From assembly GCA_031178065.1 (NCBI GenBank), contig JAPSJS010000026.1, forward strand, positions 1 through 45,997: 45,997 nucleotides of DNA, read 5' to 3'. The stretch's first letter is position 1, and every line of letters begins with the position of its first letter. A program made the position numbers and the translations under genes. This document shows positions 34,491 through 44,532 of the stretch, piece after piece. The DNA is from Altererythrobacter sp. (GTDB taxonomy: Bacteria > Pseudomonadota > Alphaproteobacteria > Sphingomonadales > Sphingomonadaceae). A model generated the notes under the pieces. That model saw nothing but the letters and a program-made list of their open reading frames with translations. It ran no database searches and was not told the DNA's origin.

Positions 34491-34991
34491 ATGGCCGGCG
34501 CTCTCCTGTCGGACGACATCGAGGAACTCGCGCGCCGCTGTGTCGAGGAGAATCTCGCAGCGTGCCGCCGCGTCGCGCTGGCCGAAAGCTGCACCGGTGG
34601 CCTCGTCACCGCCGCGCTGACCGAAATTCCCGGTTCCTCCAAAGTCCTCGACCGCGGCTTCGTCACTTACTCCAACGAGGCCAAGTTCGAACTTCTCGGC
34701 GTGTCTAACGAAATCATGGAGACGTTCGGCGCGGTCTCGATTGCCTGCGTCTGGGCCATGGCGCAGGGTGCGCTCGAGCGTAGCCAGGCCGACGTCGCAG
34801 TCGCTATCAGCGGCGTCGCCGGACCGGACGGCGGCTCTGACCTCAAGCCGGTGGGTACGGTCGTGTTCGCCCGCGTCACACGGGGCGAAGTCGGCGATCC
34901 TGAAGGTGAATTGAGGAACTTCGGCAACGTCGGCCGGGCCGAGGTGCGCCGTCAGGCAACGCTCTGCGCGCTCGAACTCCTGTTGCCGTAA
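34491..34991 (+). CDS. pncC: Nicotinamide-nucleotide amidohydrolase (PncC / CinA C-terminal domain)
   Basis: A 166-residue stand-alone CinA C-terminal domain. Such enzymes deamidate NMN to NaMN in pyridine nucleotide recycling. Family signature: VALAESCTGGLVTAALTEIPGSS, GFVTYSNEAKFELLGV, AVAISGVAGPDGG and KPVGTVVFA. The MoCF-like N-terminal domain of full CinA is absent, which is typical of the short form. Its last 40 bases overlap the 3' end of the convergent COQ10-like gene. Confidence 0.93.
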   Translation: MAGALLSDDIEELARRCVEENLAACRRVALAESCTGGLVTAALTEIPGSSKVLDRGFVTYSNEAKFELLGVSNEIMETFGAVSIACVWAMAQGALERSQADVAVAISGVAGPDGGSDLKPVGTVVFARVTRGEVGDPEGELRNFGNVGRAEVRRQATLCALELLLP

Positions 34992-35413
34992 AGCTCTTCC
35001 GCCCGGGCTTCGAACGCGGCGACCATCTTGCGGAAGGCGCGATCGAAATACTGGCCGGCTAAGGCTTCGAACACGCGGTTCTTGAAAGTGAATTCGACCG
35101 CGAAATCGACCCGGCAGCCGCCTTCGGGCAGGTCGGTGAAGTGCCATTCGTTATCGAGATCGCGCAGCGGCCCGTCGATATAGACCACGTCGATCATCTC
35201 CGCCCGGCGCTTGGTCACTTTCGATGTGAAGCTCTCGCGGAAGCTCTTGAAGCCGACCACCATGTCGGCAACCATCTCGGTCTCGCTGTTCGAACGGACC
35301 CGGGTCGCGATCACCCAAGGCAGAAATTCCTTGTAGTGACCTACGTCCGCAACCAGGTCGAACATCTGTTCGGCGCTGTAGGGGACGTGTCGGGTCTCGC
35401 GTATTCCGGGCAT
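34952..35413 (-). CDS. COQ10-like ubiquinone-binding protein (START domain)
   Basis: A 153-residue polyketide-cyclase/START-fold protein of the COQ10/RatA group. It begins MPGIRETRHVPYSAEQMFDL, followed by VADVGHYKEFLPWVIATRV, the signature of COQ10-type proteins, and ends with ALAGQYFDRAFRKMVAAFEARA. COQ10 proteins bind ubiquinone and help its use in respiration. Databases often label these ratA toxins; the alphaproteobacterial context beside lipA fits COQ10 better. It lies 82 bases after lipA on the same strand, a common pairing, and overlaps the end of pncC. Confidence 0.88.
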   Translation of the reverse strand: MPGIRETRHVPYSAEQMFDLVADVGHYKEFLPWVIATRVRSNSETEMVADMVVGFKSFRESFTSKVTKRRAEMIDVVYIDGPLRDLDNEWHFTDLPEGGCRVDFAVEFTFKNRVFEALAGQYFDRAFRKMVAAFEARAEELYGNRSSSAQSVA

Positions 35414-35495
35414 GCTCGTCTTCTGGGTGCTCGTTAGTTCGAGGCGTTCGTCGCCATCTCGGGTCCGCGCAGACCGCGTTGCCGCGGATGCAGTG

Positions 35496-36452
35496 TTACG
35501 CCCGCGCCGATACCTTCGCCAGCTTCGCCTCGCGCGCGGCCTTCATCTCTGCGAAATCGTCGCCCGCGTGATAGCTCGAGCGCGTGAGCGGGCTTGCAGC
35601 AACCTGCAGGAAGCCCTTGGCGCGCGCAATCGATCCGTAGGCAGCGAAGGCCTTAGGGGTCACGAATTCCTCGACCTTCGCGTGCCGCGGCGTTGGCTGG
35701 AGATACTGGCCCATGGTGATGAAATCGACATCGGCGCTGCGCATGTCGTCCATCACCTGGTGCACTTCGAGCCGCTGCTCCCCGAGCCCGAGCATGATGC
35801 CCGACTTGGTGAAGATCAGCGGGTCGTGCGCCTTGACCTCCTCCAGCAGGCGCAGCGAGGCATAATAGCGCGCGCCTGGCCTGATCGTCGGGTAAAGACG
35901 TGGCACGGTTTCGAGGTTGTGGTTGTAAACGTCAGGCCCGGCTTCGCAGATCGCCTCGACCGCGGCGCGCATCTTGCCACGGAAGTCCGGGGTGAGAATC
36001 TCGATCGTCGTATCAGGCGTCTCGCGGCGGAGCGCCTTGATCACCTTGACGAACTGCCCTGCCCCGCCGTCCGGCAGGTCGTCGCGGTCGACGCTGGTGA
36101 TCACGATGTGCTGCAGGCCCATCTTGCCCGCTGCGATCGCAACGTTTTCGGGCTCCATCGGATCAACCATCCGCGGCATGCCGGTCTTGACGTTGCAGAA
36201 CGCGCAGGCGCGCGTGCAGACGTCCCCCAGGATCATCACCGTCGCGTGCTTCTTGGTCCAGCACTCTCCGATATTCGGACAGGCCGCTTCCTCGCACACC
36301 GTGTTGAGGTTGAGATCGCGCATCAACTGGCGCGTCTCGTGATAGCCTTTGCTTACGGGCGCCTTGACGCGAATCCAGTCGGGCTTGCGTAGGCGCTCGG
36401 GGCGCGGCGCGTCGGGCACGGGGGCGCTGGAGAGGTCGTTCATGGGGCCCAT
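35496..36452 (-). CDS. lipA: Lipoyl synthase
   Basis: A 318-residue radical SAM enzyme that inserts two sulfurs into octanoyl-protein to make lipoyl groups, needed by the PdhC protein encoded earlier in this window. The auxiliary 4Fe-4S cluster ligands are in [13 protein letters not shown] and the SAM cluster ligands in [10 protein letters not shown] (CxxxCxxC). [14 protein letters not shown] and the C-terminal arginine/serine motif LTRSSYHAG, holding the serine ligand, are intact. M4 (36443) is an alternative start with a better upstream purine run. The gene is divergent from carbonic anhydrase and upstream of the COQ10-like gene. Confidence 0.97.
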   Translation of the reverse strand: MGPMNDLSSAPVPDAPRPERLRKPDWIRVKAPVSKGYHETRQLMRDLNLNTVCEEAACPNIGECWTKKHATVMILGDVCTRACAFCNVKTGMPRMVDPMEPENVAIAAGKMGLQHIVITSVDRDDLPDGGAGQFVKVIKALRRETPDTTIEILTPDFRGKMRAAVEAICEAGPDVYNHNLETVPRLYPTIRPGARYYASLRLLEEVKAHDPLIFTKSGIMLGLGEQRLEVHQVMDDMRSADVDFITMGQYLQPTPRHAKVEEFVTPKAFAAYGSIARAKGFLQVAASPLTRSSYHAGDDFAEMKAAREAKLAKVSARA

Positions 36453-36507
36453 CTAATGGCGGCGTTGCAGTCTTGCCAGCCCTTTCCCAGCGCGGCATGG
36501 GGCGGGC

Positions 36508-37146
36508 ATGAAGAGCTTTGCAGAACTGATCGACGGTTACCGCAACTTCCGCAGGAATGCCTGGTCCACGCAGCGTGAGCGGTGGAGCGAACTTGCCGAG
36601 GGCCAGTCGCCGAGGGTCATGGTCATCGCCTGCTCCGACAGCCGGGCCGATCCAATGCAGATATTCGACGCTGCCCCCGGCGAGATCTTCGTCGTGCGCA
36701 ACGTTGCGGCGATGGTCCCGCCGTTCGAGACCACGCCCGGCAACCACGGCGTCTCGGCAGCGCTGGAATTTGCCGTCCAATTTCTCAACGTCCGCGAAAT
36801 CGTGGTGATGGGGCATGGCTTCTGCGGCGGCTGCAAGGCGGCACTGACCCAGGATCTGCGCGGTACACAGCCCGGCGAGGGCGGCTTCATCGCCAACTGG
36901 ATGGCCATGCTGGACGAGGTGCGCGATCCGATCGCGGCCGAGCTGGGCACCGAAGGGCGCGAAGCGGAACGGGCGCTGGAGCATGCCGCGGTCAAGGTCA
37001 GCCTCGGCAACCTGCGCACCTTCCCATGCGTACAGGCCAAAGAAGGCAAAGGCGCGCTCAAGCTCCACGGCGCTTTCTTCGCGATTTCGGACGGCGTGCT
37101 TCACCTGCTCGACGAGCGGACGGGCGAGTTCAATCCCGCCGACTAA
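36508..37146 (+). CDS. Beta-class carbonic anhydrase
   Basis: A 212-residue cytoplasmic zinc enzyme interconverting CO2 and bicarbonate. Zinc ligands C42, H103 and C106 lie in VIACSDSRADP and MGHGFCGGCKAAL, and the catalytic Asp-Arg dyad is D44/R46. The NVAAMVPPFETTPGNHGVSAALEFAV region is typical of the plant-like type. The ATG lies 55 bases from the divergent lipA start, so the two promoters must share a short spacer. Confidence 0.95.
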   Translation: MKSFAELIDGYRNFRRNAWSTQRERWSELAEGQSPRVMVIACSDSRADPMQIFDAAPGEIFVVRNVAAMVPPFETTPGNHGVSAALEFAVQFLNVREIVVMGHGFCGGCKAALTQDLRGTQPGEGGFIANWMAMLDEVRDPIAAELGTEGREAERALEHAAVKVSLGNLRTFPCVQAKEGKGALKLHGAFFAISDGVLHLLDERTGEFNPAD

Positions 37147-37186
37147 GCGCTTGTCACGCCTCACTCCGCCCGGCATGTAGCCGCAC

Positions 37187-37900
37187 ATGGCCGAAGAGCT
37201 GCAACGCAACATCGCTCTCCTGATCGACTCCGACAACGCGAGTCCTGCCGGCATTGATCCGGTGCTGACCGTTCTGGCGGAGCTCGGGCAGGTCAATATC
37301 CGGCGCGCCTACGGCAACTGGCGCAAGCCCGCGCTCAAGAGCTGGGCCGATCTCGTTCACCGCTATGGTATCGAACCGCAGCAGCAGTTCGATCTCACAC
37401 GCGGCAAGAACGCGACCGACATGAAGATGACCATCGATGCGATGGATCTGATGTACCGCGGCCGCGTGCACGGCTTCGGCATCATGAGTTCCGACAGCGA
37501 TTTCATGCCGCTCGCAATGCGCATCCGGCAGGATGGCTATCCCGTTTACGGCTTCGGCAGCCCCAAGACGCCTGAGGCCTTCCGCCAGGCTTGCACGCGC
37601 TTCATCGATGTCGAAGCGCTGATCCGTGCGGAGAAGGAAGAGCGCGCGAACGGCGGCAAAAGAAAGGACAAGCTGGACGAGGAACTGCTCCAGCTTCTGT
37701 TCGACGCCTATAACGCGAGCAAGCGGGACGAGAAGGGCTTCGCCAAACTCTCCGAAGTTGGCCAGCTCGCCGGCAACCGCTCCAGCTTCGACACGCGCAA
37801 TTACGGCTTCGCGCGGCTGATCGACATGATCGAGACTATTCCCAACTTCGCGACCGAACGGCGCGATGGCGGACAGATCTGGGTCAAGCGCCTGCGCTGA
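37187..37900 (+). CDS. NYN-domain ribonuclease-like protein with LOTUS (OST-HTH) domain
   Basis: A 237-residue protein. Residues 8-150 form a NYN (LabA/DUF88) domain of the PIN-like nuclease fold, with acidic residues in LLIDSDNAS (D14, D16), KNATDMKMTIDAMDLMY and MSSDSDFMPLAMRIR. These match the metal-binding positions, so it is probably an active RNase. Residues about 160-237 match the OST-HTH/LOTUS RNA-binding fold (FAKLSEVGQLAGNRSSFDTR, then NYGFARLIDMIETIPNF). This two-domain form is widespread in bacteria; its RNA targets are unknown. A terminator follows 17 bases after the stop. Confidence 0.9.
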   Translation: MAEELQRNIALLIDSDNASPAGIDPVLTVLAELGQVNIRRAYGNWRKPALKSWADLVHRYGIEPQQQFDLTRGKNATDMKMTIDAMDLMYRGRVHGFGIMSSDSDFMPLAMRIRQDGYPVYGFGSPKTPEAFRQACTRFIDVEALIRAEKEERANGGKRKDKLDEELLQLLFDAYNASKRDEKGFAKLSEVGQLAGNRSSFDTRNYGFARLIDMIETIPNFATERRDGGQIWVKRLR

Positions 37901-37910
37901 GAACGCGCAA

Positions 37911-37946
37911 AGAAAAAGGCGCGGGCCAAAACCCGCGCCTCCTCTT
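37911..37946. terminator. Bidirectional Rho-independent terminator
   Basis: GGCGCGGG (37918-37925) pairs with CCCGCGCC (37932-37939) around loop CCAAAA. On the minus strand it is followed by TTTTTCT, ending the TPR-like gene; on the plus strand a T-rich TCCTCTTGTTT serves the NYN gene. The minus direction is the stronger. Confidence 0.85.
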
Positions 37947-37963
37947 GTTTCGGTAAACAACGA

Positions 37964-39298
37964 TTACTGGGCAGGCGCCGGAGCGGCAGGTGCTGCCGGC
38001 GTGGCGCCAGCGGTCTGCGTGGTGGCGTAGAGAGCCCACAGGTCTGCGATCGGCGCACGGGTTCCCTCGATCCTGTCGAAGGTCGCCTTGGCTTCCGCGG
38101 ACTTGCCCTGGTCGATCTGGGCGATGCCGAGGCGCGTCAGCACGCGGGCGGTATCCACGTCCGGCCGCGTCAGAGCGAGCTGGTACATCTCCTCCGCTTT
38201 CGCGGGCTGCTCGAAGTTCAGGTACATGTCGCCCGCCGCCGCTGCGAGAAGCGCGTTGGCGCCGGAAGCGCGCGCGTCGCTCTCGAGCTCGGGGAGATCG
38301 GCACGTGCCGAAGCAGTCTGTCCCTGCGCCGTCGACTTCGCTTCGGTCACGAGGACGTCGCCCTGCTTCAGCATGTTCGCCGCCAGGCCCGCGTCGATAA
38401 CGCGCCCGACCTCTGCCGGCAAACGGCGGGGATCGGCCGCCGCAATGTAATCGACATAGTCACGTTCGCTCCGCAGGCTGTTCGTGCGCTCGGCGAGCCG
38501 CATCAGGTCGAGCAGCGCCTGATCGTCGTAGTTGTAGAAGCTGCGCTGCACGGCGATCGCATCGCCCCACACGTCGCTCGACGGGTAGTGCGTGACATAG
38601 AGCCTGCTGAACGCGGTCGCCTGCTCGGGAAGCTGATTGTTGTAGGCGATCGCGAAACCGCGCTGGATCCAGCTCTCCTCTACCGGCTGCCCGGCTTGTT
38701 CCTGCGCGGTGATTGCCTGCATGAGGAAATCGAGGCCGGCCGCATGGTTGCCTTCGGAGAAATAGGTTTCCGCGATCAGCCCCTGGGCGTTCGCGCTCTC
38801 GAAACCGCCGGCAACCGCCTGTTCGAAGCGTGTACGCGCCTTCGCCCAATCCTCGGCCTGATAGGCGAGCTGTCCGGCCGCGAAAGCCATGCGGCCCTGG
38901 TCCGCCGCGGCGACCTTGCCGCTTTCCAGCATCATCTCGACGCCCTGGCGCTGGAGAGCGGTGTCCTCGCTGCGGGCCCCGATGGTATAGATCGCCTGCC
39001 CGGCAACCAGCTTGTCGTCCGGGGTCTGGGCGGCCGCGAGCAGCGTGGGGATCTCGGCTTTCAGCACAGCCGGATCCTCCTGGGCCTCGAGGCGCTTGCC
39101 GAGCGGCTGATAAACCTCGATGAAGCCCTTGGAATAATCGGACTTCGCCTGCTCTTCCTTCTTGTCCTTCTGGGCCTGCGCGGGGGATTCCAGTGCGACG
39201 GTGGCGATCGCCCCGCCCGAGAGGAGCGCGATGGCGAGAGCAAGGTGTGAGCCGAACCGCTGGGCGCGCGCTTTCGGATCGCGGACGAATGACTGCAT
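37964..39298 (-). CDS. Secreted TPR-like repeat protein, function unknown
   Basis: A 444-residue protein with an N-terminal signal peptide or anchor (LALAIALLSGGAIATVALES, cleavage near SPAQAQ). The rest is alpha-helical with repeats resembling tetratricopeptides: DWAKARTRFEQAVAGGF, FSEGNHAAGLDFLMQAI, EQPAKAEEMYQLAL and DQGKSAEAKATFDRIEG. A helical scaffold in the periplasm is expected; no enzymatic motif is seen. The ATG at 39298 is chosen because GGGGAG stands eight bases upstream, and the longer frame to 39331 starts inside the leader. It is divergent from gyrA and ends at a strong terminator. It ends in an Ala/Pro tail. Confidence 0.85.
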   Translation of the reverse strand: MQSFVRDPKARAQRFGSHLALAIALLSGGAIATVALESPAQAQKDKKEEQAKSDYSKGFIEVYQPLGKRLEAQEDPAVLKAEIPTLLAAAQTPDDKLVAGQAIYTIGARSEDTALQRQGVEMMLESGKVAAADQGRMAFAAGQLAYQAEDWAKARTRFEQAVAGGFESANAQGLIAETYFSEGNHAAGLDFLMQAITAQEQAGQPVEESWIQRGFAIAYNNQLPEQATAFSRLYVTHYPSSDVWGDAIAVQRSFYNYDDQALLDLMRLAERTNSLRSERDYVDYIAAADPRRLPAEVGRVIDAGLAANMLKQGDVLVTEAKSTAQGQTASARADLPELESDARASGANALLAAAAGDMYLNFEQPAKAEEMYQLALTRPDVDTARVLTRLGIAQIDQGKSAEAKATFDRIEGTRAPIADLWALYATTQTAGATPAAPAAPAPAQ

Positions 39299-39581
39299 CT
39301 GGGTATCTCCCCTTGATAAAATAGACGCCATTTAGGCTGAGAAGCACATGAGGCAGGCGCTAGTGCCGCCTCGTGCCGGGTATTGCAATATCTTGTAGGG
39401 GAAGCGTGCTGAACGGGCTTTGAATGCCTCGTTCGGCCTCCGGTGAGACACAAGTCGCCGGAAGTGTGGAAAAAGCGGGCCTGAATGCCCATCTGGGGCC
39501 TGTTCAGGTGGCGATTCCCAGTCATCTGGCCTAGGCATAACGCCGGATTCCCAGCAACAGAACCAAAAGAAAAGAAGTCCG
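39299..39581. promoter_or_regulatory. Intergenic region between the TPR-like gene and gyrA
   Basis: A 283-bp divergent spacer without a credible gene. A TATTTTATC stretch about 25 bases upstream of the TPR-like start is a possible -10. On the gyrA side are the direct repeat ATTCCCAG at 39514-39521 and 39547-39554 (33 bases apart) and the inverted arms CCTGAA (39480-39485) and TTCAGG (39503-39508). gyrA promoters are often supercoiling-sensitive; no element here proves that. Confidence 0.45.
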
Positions 39582-42374
39582 TTGAGCGACGATACCGATA
39601 CTCTTGCACCGCCCCTTCCCGCGGGCGATTTCGATCGGGTCGACATTGTCGACGAAATGAAGACGAGCTATCTCGATTACGCGATGAGCGTGATCGTGAG
39701 CCGCGCGCTGCCGGATGTGCGCGACGGCCTCAAGCCCGTCCATCGCCGGGTTCTTTTCGCCAGCCAGGAAGGCGGCTTCGTCGCCGGGCGCCCCTACCGC
39801 AAGAGCGCCAAGATCGTCGGCGACGTGATGGGTAACTACCACCCGCACGGCGACGCTTCGATCTATGACGCGCTGGCGCGTATGACGCAGCCGTGGTCGA
39901 TGCGCGTGCCGCTGGTCGACGGCCAGGGCAACTTCGGCTCGATGGACCCCGATCCGCCCGCCTCGATGCGATACACCGAGGCACGCCTGGCGAAAGTCGC
40001 GAACAGCCTGCTGGACGATCTCGACAAGGATACGGTCGATTTCGCCGACAACTACGACGGTTCCAGGCGGGAGCCGACCGTTCTCCCGGCACGCTTCCCC
40101 AACCTGCTGGTCAACGGCGCCGGCGGCATCGCGGTCGGCATGGCGACGAACATTCCGCCCCATAATCTGGGCGAAGTGATCGACGGCTGCCTTGCTTTCA
40201 TCGACAACCCCGGAATCAGCATCGAAGAGCTGATCGAGATCATTCCCGGGCCGGACTTCCCGACGGCGCCGTTGATTCTCGGCCAGTCGGGCGCGAAGTC
40301 GGCCTATACCACCGGGCGCGGCTCCGTCCTGATGCGCTGTCGCCATTCGATCGAGACGACGCGTGGGGATCGCCAGTCGATCGTACTGACCTCGATCCCC
40401 TATCAGGTCGGCAAGTCGGGTCTGGTCGAAAAGATCGCCGACGCCGCCAAAGAGAAGCGAATCGAGGGCATCGCGGACATTCGCGACGAATCTAGCCGCG
40501 AGGGCGTGCGCGTAGTCGTCGACCTCAAGCGCGACGCGACGGCCGAAGTCGTGCTCAACCAGATCTGGCGGCACACGCCGGCACAGGCGAGCTTCCCGGC
40601 GAACATGCTCGCCATCCGTGGCGGGCGGCCCGAAGTCCTCAACCTGCGCGACTTTATCCAGGCTTTCATCACCTTCCGCGAGCAGGTCATCACCCGCCGC
40701 ACCAAGTTCGAACTGAACAAGGCGCGCGAGCGGGCGCATATCTTGCTCGGCCTGGTGGTCGCGGTTTCGAATCTCGACGAGATCGTCGCGATGATCCGCG
40801 GGTCGTCCAATCCGGCCGCCGCGCGCGCCACACTGCTCGGCAAGGAATGGCCGATCGGCGACATCGCGCAGTACATCCGACTGGTCGAGGCGATTGAGCC
40901 CGACGCCGAGCAGCAGGGCGGCACCTATCGTCTGTCCGAGCGGCAGGTGAAGGCGATCCTCGACCTGCGCCTTCACCGCCTCACCGCGCTCGGCCGGGAC
41001 GAGATCGGCGGGGAGCTCAAGGAGCTGTCGATCGCGATCGAGGAGTATCTCTCGATCCTCGGCGACCGAGCGAAGCTCTATGGCGTGATGCGCGACGAGC
41101 TGACCGAGATCCGCGAACTCTACGCCACGCCGCGCATGTCCGAGATTGCGCCCGCATGGGACGGTATCGACGACGAGGACCTGATCGAGCGCGACGAGAT
41201 GGTCGTGACGGTCACGCTCGACGGCTACATCAAGCGCACGCCTCTCTCCACTTTCCGTGCGCAGAACCGCGGCGGCAAGGGCCGCGCCGGGATGGCGACA
41301 AAGGAAGAGGATGCGGTGATGGAGATGTTCGTCACCTCCACTCACAATCCGGTGCTGTTCTTCTCCACGGCAGGCAAAGTCTACCGCCTCAAGGTCTGGA
41401 AACTGCCTGAAGGCGGCCCCGCGACCCGGGGGCGGCCGATCGTCAATCTGCTTCCTGCGCTCGACGAAGGGGAAACGATCCGCACCGTGCTCCCGCTGCC
41501 GGAAGACGAAAGCAGTTGGGGCGCGCTATCGGTCGTGTTCGCCACGGCCAAGGGTAATGTCCGCCGCAACTCGATGGATGCGTTCGCCAACATCCCGTCG
41601 AACGGCAAGTACGCGATGAAGTTCGAGGAGGGCAGCGATGATCGCCTGATCGGCGTGGCGCTGCTCGACGCGAACGACGACGTGCTGCTCGCGAGCCGCA
41701 ACGGCAAGGCCATCCGCTTCGCCGGCGACGATGTGCGCGAGTTCACCAGCCGCACCTCGACCGGGGTCCGCGGGATGAACCTCAAGGACGGCGACGAAGT
41801 CGTCTCGCTCTCCATCCTGCACCGCGTCGGCACCGATTCGGAAGAGCGCGACCGCTACCTCAGGTACGCGCCGTGGAAGGGTGAGAGAGACGGCGAGACC
41901 GACCTTGCTCGCGAACGGTTCGAGGAGCTGGCTGAAAAGGAGCAGTTCATTCTTACCGTCTGCGCCAACGGTTACGGCAAGCTGTCCTCGGCTTACGAAT
42001 ATCGCCGCATCGGGCGCGGCGGCCAGGGCATTCTCAACATCGACAATGTCGAGCGCAACGGCCCGGTGGTGGCGAGTTTCAACGCCACGCAGCGCGACCA
42101 GCTCATGCTGGTGACCGACCAGGCCAAGCTGATCCGCATCGGGCTCGACAGCCTGCGCGTGATCGGCCGTGGATCGGCAGGGGTGCGCCTGTTCAAGGTG
42201 GCGGAAGGCGAGAAGATCGTCAGCGCCGTGCGACTCGACGAGGAGCCCGATCCCGAGAACGAGGCCGAGGAGGCGATCGTCGAAGAAATGGCCGCCCGAG
42301 GCAGCGTGGAAACTGTGCCCGAGACGACCGCACAATCGGACGCCGATGTCGAAGGCGAGCCCGGCGGCGAGTGA
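39582..42374 (+). CDS. gyrA: DNA gyrase subunit A
   Basis: A 930-residue breakage-reunion subunit of gyrase, which introduces negative supercoils. The active-site tyrosine is Y131 (SMRYTEARL). The quinolone region reads [16 protein letters not shown]92 stands where E. coli has S83, and D96 matches D87. The C-terminal beta-pinwheel carries the GyrA box as QNRGGKG. The tail is acidic and about 50 residues long. The start is TTG at 39582 with GAAG a few bases upstream. It is a free-standing gene, convergent with the YhhN-family gene 19 bases beyond its stop. Confidence 0.97.
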   Translation: MSDDTDTLAPPLPAGDFDRVDIVDEMKTSYLDYAMSVIVSRALPDVRDGLKPVHRRVLFASQEGGFVAGRPYRKSAKIVGDVMGNYHPHGDASIYDALARMTQPWSMRVPLVDGQGNFGSMDPDPPASMRYTEARLAKVANSLLDDLDKDTVDFADNYDGSRREPTVLPARFPNLLVNGAGGIAVGMATNIPPHNLGEVIDGCLAFIDNPGISIEELIEIIPGPDFPTAPLILGQSGAKSAYTTGRGSVLMRCRHSIETTRGDRQSIVLTSIPYQVGKSGLVEKIADAAKEKRIEGIADIRDESSREGVRVVVDLKRDATAEVVLNQIWRHTPAQASFPANMLAIRGGRPEVLNLRDFIQAFITFREQVITRRTKFELNKARERAHILLGLVVAVSNLDEIVAMIRGSSNPAAARATLLGKEWPIGDIAQYIRLVEAIEPDAEQQGGTYRLSERQVKAILDLRLHRLTALGRDEIGGELKELSIAIEEYLSILGDRAKLYGVMRDELTEIRELYATPRMSEIAPAWDGIDDEDLIERDEMVVTVTLDGYIKRTPLSTFRAQNRGGKGRAGMATKEEDAVMEMFVTSTHNPVLFFSTAGKVYRLKVWKLPEGGPATRGRPIVNLLPALDEGETIRTVLPLPEDESSWGALSVVFATAKGNVRRNSMDAFANIPSNGKYAMKFEEGSDDRLIGVALLDANDDVLLASRNGKAIRFAGDDVREFTSRTSTGVRGMNLKDGDEVVSLSILHRVGTDSEERDRYLRYAPWKGERDGETDLARERFEELAEKEQFILTVCANGYGKLSSAYEYRRIGRGGQGILNIDNVERNGPVVASFNATQRDQLMLVTDQAKLIRIGLDSLRVIGRGSAGVRLFKVAEGEKIVSAVRLDEEPDPENEAEEAIVEEMAARGSVETVPETTAQSDADVEGEPGGE

Positions 42375-42393
42375 CGCCGCCGGAGGTCCGCCT

Positions 42394-43035
42394 CTAGGCG
42401 TTGCGGCGCAGCGTCTGGATCACGCCGGTGGCAATCAGGAACTGGCCGGCGAAGTAGGCCGGCCAGACCAGCAGCCCCGGTAGCGCGCTCGACGCGAGCG
42501 GCCCCATGCGCGCGAAGATCAGCCAGTCGGAAATGACGAATAGAACCGCCCCGAAACCGACCCGGTAGCGCGGGAAGCGGCTCATCCACGCACAGGCGGC
42601 CATGCCACCGAGTGCCAGAGCGTAGAGCGCGATCCCCTCGTCGCGCGTGAGCAGCCATGAGATCAGCGGCGTACCGATCAGCAGTGCGACAGCGAGCGCC
42701 TTCTGGCTGGGCGCAGGTGCTTCTCGCCCATTACGCAGGTAGAGAGACATGGCGGCGAGGTGGGAGGCGAAGAAAGCCGCGCCGCCCCAGATGAAGTCGA
42801 GCTCCAGCAGCATGTCGCCCAGGGCCGAAAGTGCCATGACGAGCGCCAGAAGTCTGCCGTCGGCGCTCGCATGACGCCGCCAGGCGTAAACCGCGAGGAA
42901 GCCGACACCCGCCCCCTTGAGCAGGATTAGCCACAGCTCGTCGATCGGCCACGCACGGACGAAAAAATAGACCGTCGCCGCCGCAATCGCGGCTAGCAGC
43001 CACGGCCGGTGTTCAAGCAGCGCGCGTTTCGGCAT
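42394..43035 (-). CDS. YhhN-family membrane protein (lysoplasmalogenase-like)
   Basis: A 213-residue integral membrane protein with about seven to eight helices. YhhN/TMEM86 proteins include lysoplasmalogenases, which cleave the vinyl-ether bond of lysoplasmalogens. Family features are the paired acidic patches: ALGDMLLELDFIWGGAAFF (about 83-101) and FGAVLFVISDWLIF near 170. ATG 43035 has GAGGGGA upstream; the longer frame to 43170 lacks homology and would run into the trmFO promoter. Plasmalogens are not typical of aerobes of this group, so another ether or ester lipid is more likely as substrate. Confidence 0.85.
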   Translation of the reverse strand: MPKRALLEHRPWLLAAIAAATVYFFVRAWPIDELWLILLKGAGVGFLAVYAWRRHASADGRLLALVMALSALGDMLLELDFIWGGAAFFASHLAAMSLYLRNGREAPAPSQKALAVALLIGTPLISWLLTRDEGIALYALALGGMAACAWMSRFPRYRVGFGAVLFVISDWLIFARMGPLASSALPGLLVWPAYFAGQFLIATGVIQTLRRNA

Positions 43036-43163
43036 CGTTCTCGTCCCCTCGACGCGCGTACTTGGACCCGAACCCCATGGCAGGCAAGCACGAAGGGCTC
43101 CGCTGCCATGGTACGCCCACCCCGACCATTGCAGGTTATCGGCCCGGCCCCTAGGTGCGCGCG

Positions 43164-44528
43164 ATGACACATGACGTCCACATCATTGGCGGAGGCCTCG
43201 CGGGCAGCGAGGCGGTCTGGCAACTCGCGCAGCGCGGCTACCGCGTGCGCCTGTCGGAGATGCGCGGCAGCGGGGACATGACGCCCGCGCACCAGACCGA
43301 CGGCCTGGCAGAGCTGGTCTGCTCCAACAGCTTCCGTTCCGACGACGACGAGCGCAACGCCGTCGGCCTTCTGCACCACGAGATGCGGCGCCTCGATTCT
43401 CTGGTGATGCGCGCCGGCGAGGTCGCACGCGTCCCTGCGGGCTCAGCGATGGCGGTCGACCGCGACGTGTTCTCGGCCGAGGTCGAGCGCGCCCTCACAG
43501 CACATCCGAACATAACGATCGTGCGCGAGCGGATCGACGAGCTGCCCACCTCCGGCCTCACGGTAGTGGCGACGGGGCCTCTCACCGCGCAGACGCTGGC
43601 GGAAAGCATCGTCCGGGCGACGGGACAGGATCGCCTCGCCTTCTTCGATGCGATCGCGCCAATCGTCCACCGCGACTCCATCGACATGGACGTGTGCTGG
43701 TTCCAGAGCCGCTGGAACAAAGGCGACGGCTCAAATGAGAACGGGGACTACATCAACTGCCCGATGACCAAGGAGCAGTACCTCGCCTTCCATCAGGGCC
43801 TGCTCGACGGAGAGAAGATCGCTTTCAAGGAGTGGGAGGCCGATACCCCCTATTTCGAAGGCTGCATGCCGATCGAGGTCATGGCCGCGCGCGGCGTCGA
43901 TACGCTGCGTTACGGCCCGATGAAGCCGGTCGGGCTCGACAATCCGCGCGACGCAACCCCCGAGTTTCCTCAAGGACGCTGGCCCTATGCCGTGGTGCAG
44001 CTACGGCAGGACAACAAGCTTGGCACGCTGTGGAACATGGTCGGCTTCCAGACCAAGCTGAAGCATGGCGCACAGATCGAGCTGTTCCGCACGATCCCTG
44101 GCTTGGAGAACGCGGAGTTCGCGCGGCTGGGCGGGTTGCACCGGAACACCTTCCTCAACTCGCCGCTGGTGCTCGACCGACAGCTGCGCCTCAAGGGCGG
44201 CGAGCACATCCGTTTCGCCGGGCAGATCACCGGTTGCGAGGGCTATGTCGAAAGCTCGGCGGTCGGGATCATGGCCGGACTGATGACCGCGGCCGAGCTG
44301 GCGGGTGCGGGGTGGACTCCGCCGCCGCGCACTACCGCCATGGGCGCACTCCTCGCACACATCACCGGTGATGCGGAGGCGGAGACGTTTCAACCGATGA
44401 ACGTAAATTTCGGGCTCTTCCCACCGCTCCACGACGCGAAGAAGAAGTCGCGTAAGGAAGCCTACACGAGCCGCGCGAAAGCCGATTTCGGGGAATGGCT
44501 GGAGAGTATCATGCGGGTCCCGGCGTAG
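43164..44528 (+). CDS. trmFO: tRNA (uracil-54-C5)-methyltransferase, folate/FADH2-dependent
   Basis: A 454-residue flavoprotein that makes ribothymidine at tRNA position 54 using methylenetetrahydrofolate. The FAD-binding motif is [19 protein letters not shown] at residues 5-23. Family signatures follow: [48 protein letters not shown], and the C-terminal FAD-binding [23 protein letters not shown] at 43164 is chosen over GTG 43155; neither has a strong ribosome site. It ends four bases before the convergent EF-hand gene. Confidence 0.96.
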   Translation: MTHDVHIIGGGLAGSEAVWQLAQRGYRVRLSEMRGSGDMTPAHQTDGLAELVCSNSFRSDDDERNAVGLLHHEMRRLDSLVMRAGEVARVPAGSAMAVDRDVFSAEVERALTAHPNITIVRERIDELPTSGLTVVATGPLTAQTLAESIVRATGQDRLAFFDAIAPIVHRDSIDMDVCWFQSRWNKGDGSNENGDYINCPMTKEQYLAFHQGLLDGEKIAFKEWEADTPYFEGCMPIEVMAARGVDTLRYGPMKPVGLDNPRDATPEFPQGRWPYAVVQLRQDNKLGTLWNMVGFQTKLKHGAQIELFRTIPGLENAEFARLGGLHRNTFLNSPLVLDRQLRLKGGEHIRFAGQITGCEGYVESSAVGIMAGLMTAAELAGAGWTPPPRTTAMGALLAHITGDAEAETFQPMNVNFGLFPPLHDAKKKSRKEAYTSRAKADFGEWLESIMRVPA

Positions 44529-44532
44529 GCGG

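Noticed and set aside
32826-35147. 773-codon frame antisense to ispDF, the secreted protein and pncC
   Set aside because: Spans three supported plus-strand genes and shows no domain pattern.
34952-35413. RatA-type toxin of a toxin-antitoxin pair
   Set aside because: No RatB-like partner is adjacent, and the lipA neighbourhood and sequence fit a COQ10-like ubiquinone-binding protein.
39531-41345. 604-codon frame antisense to gyrA
   Set aside because: Mirror of conserved gyrA codons; no motif.
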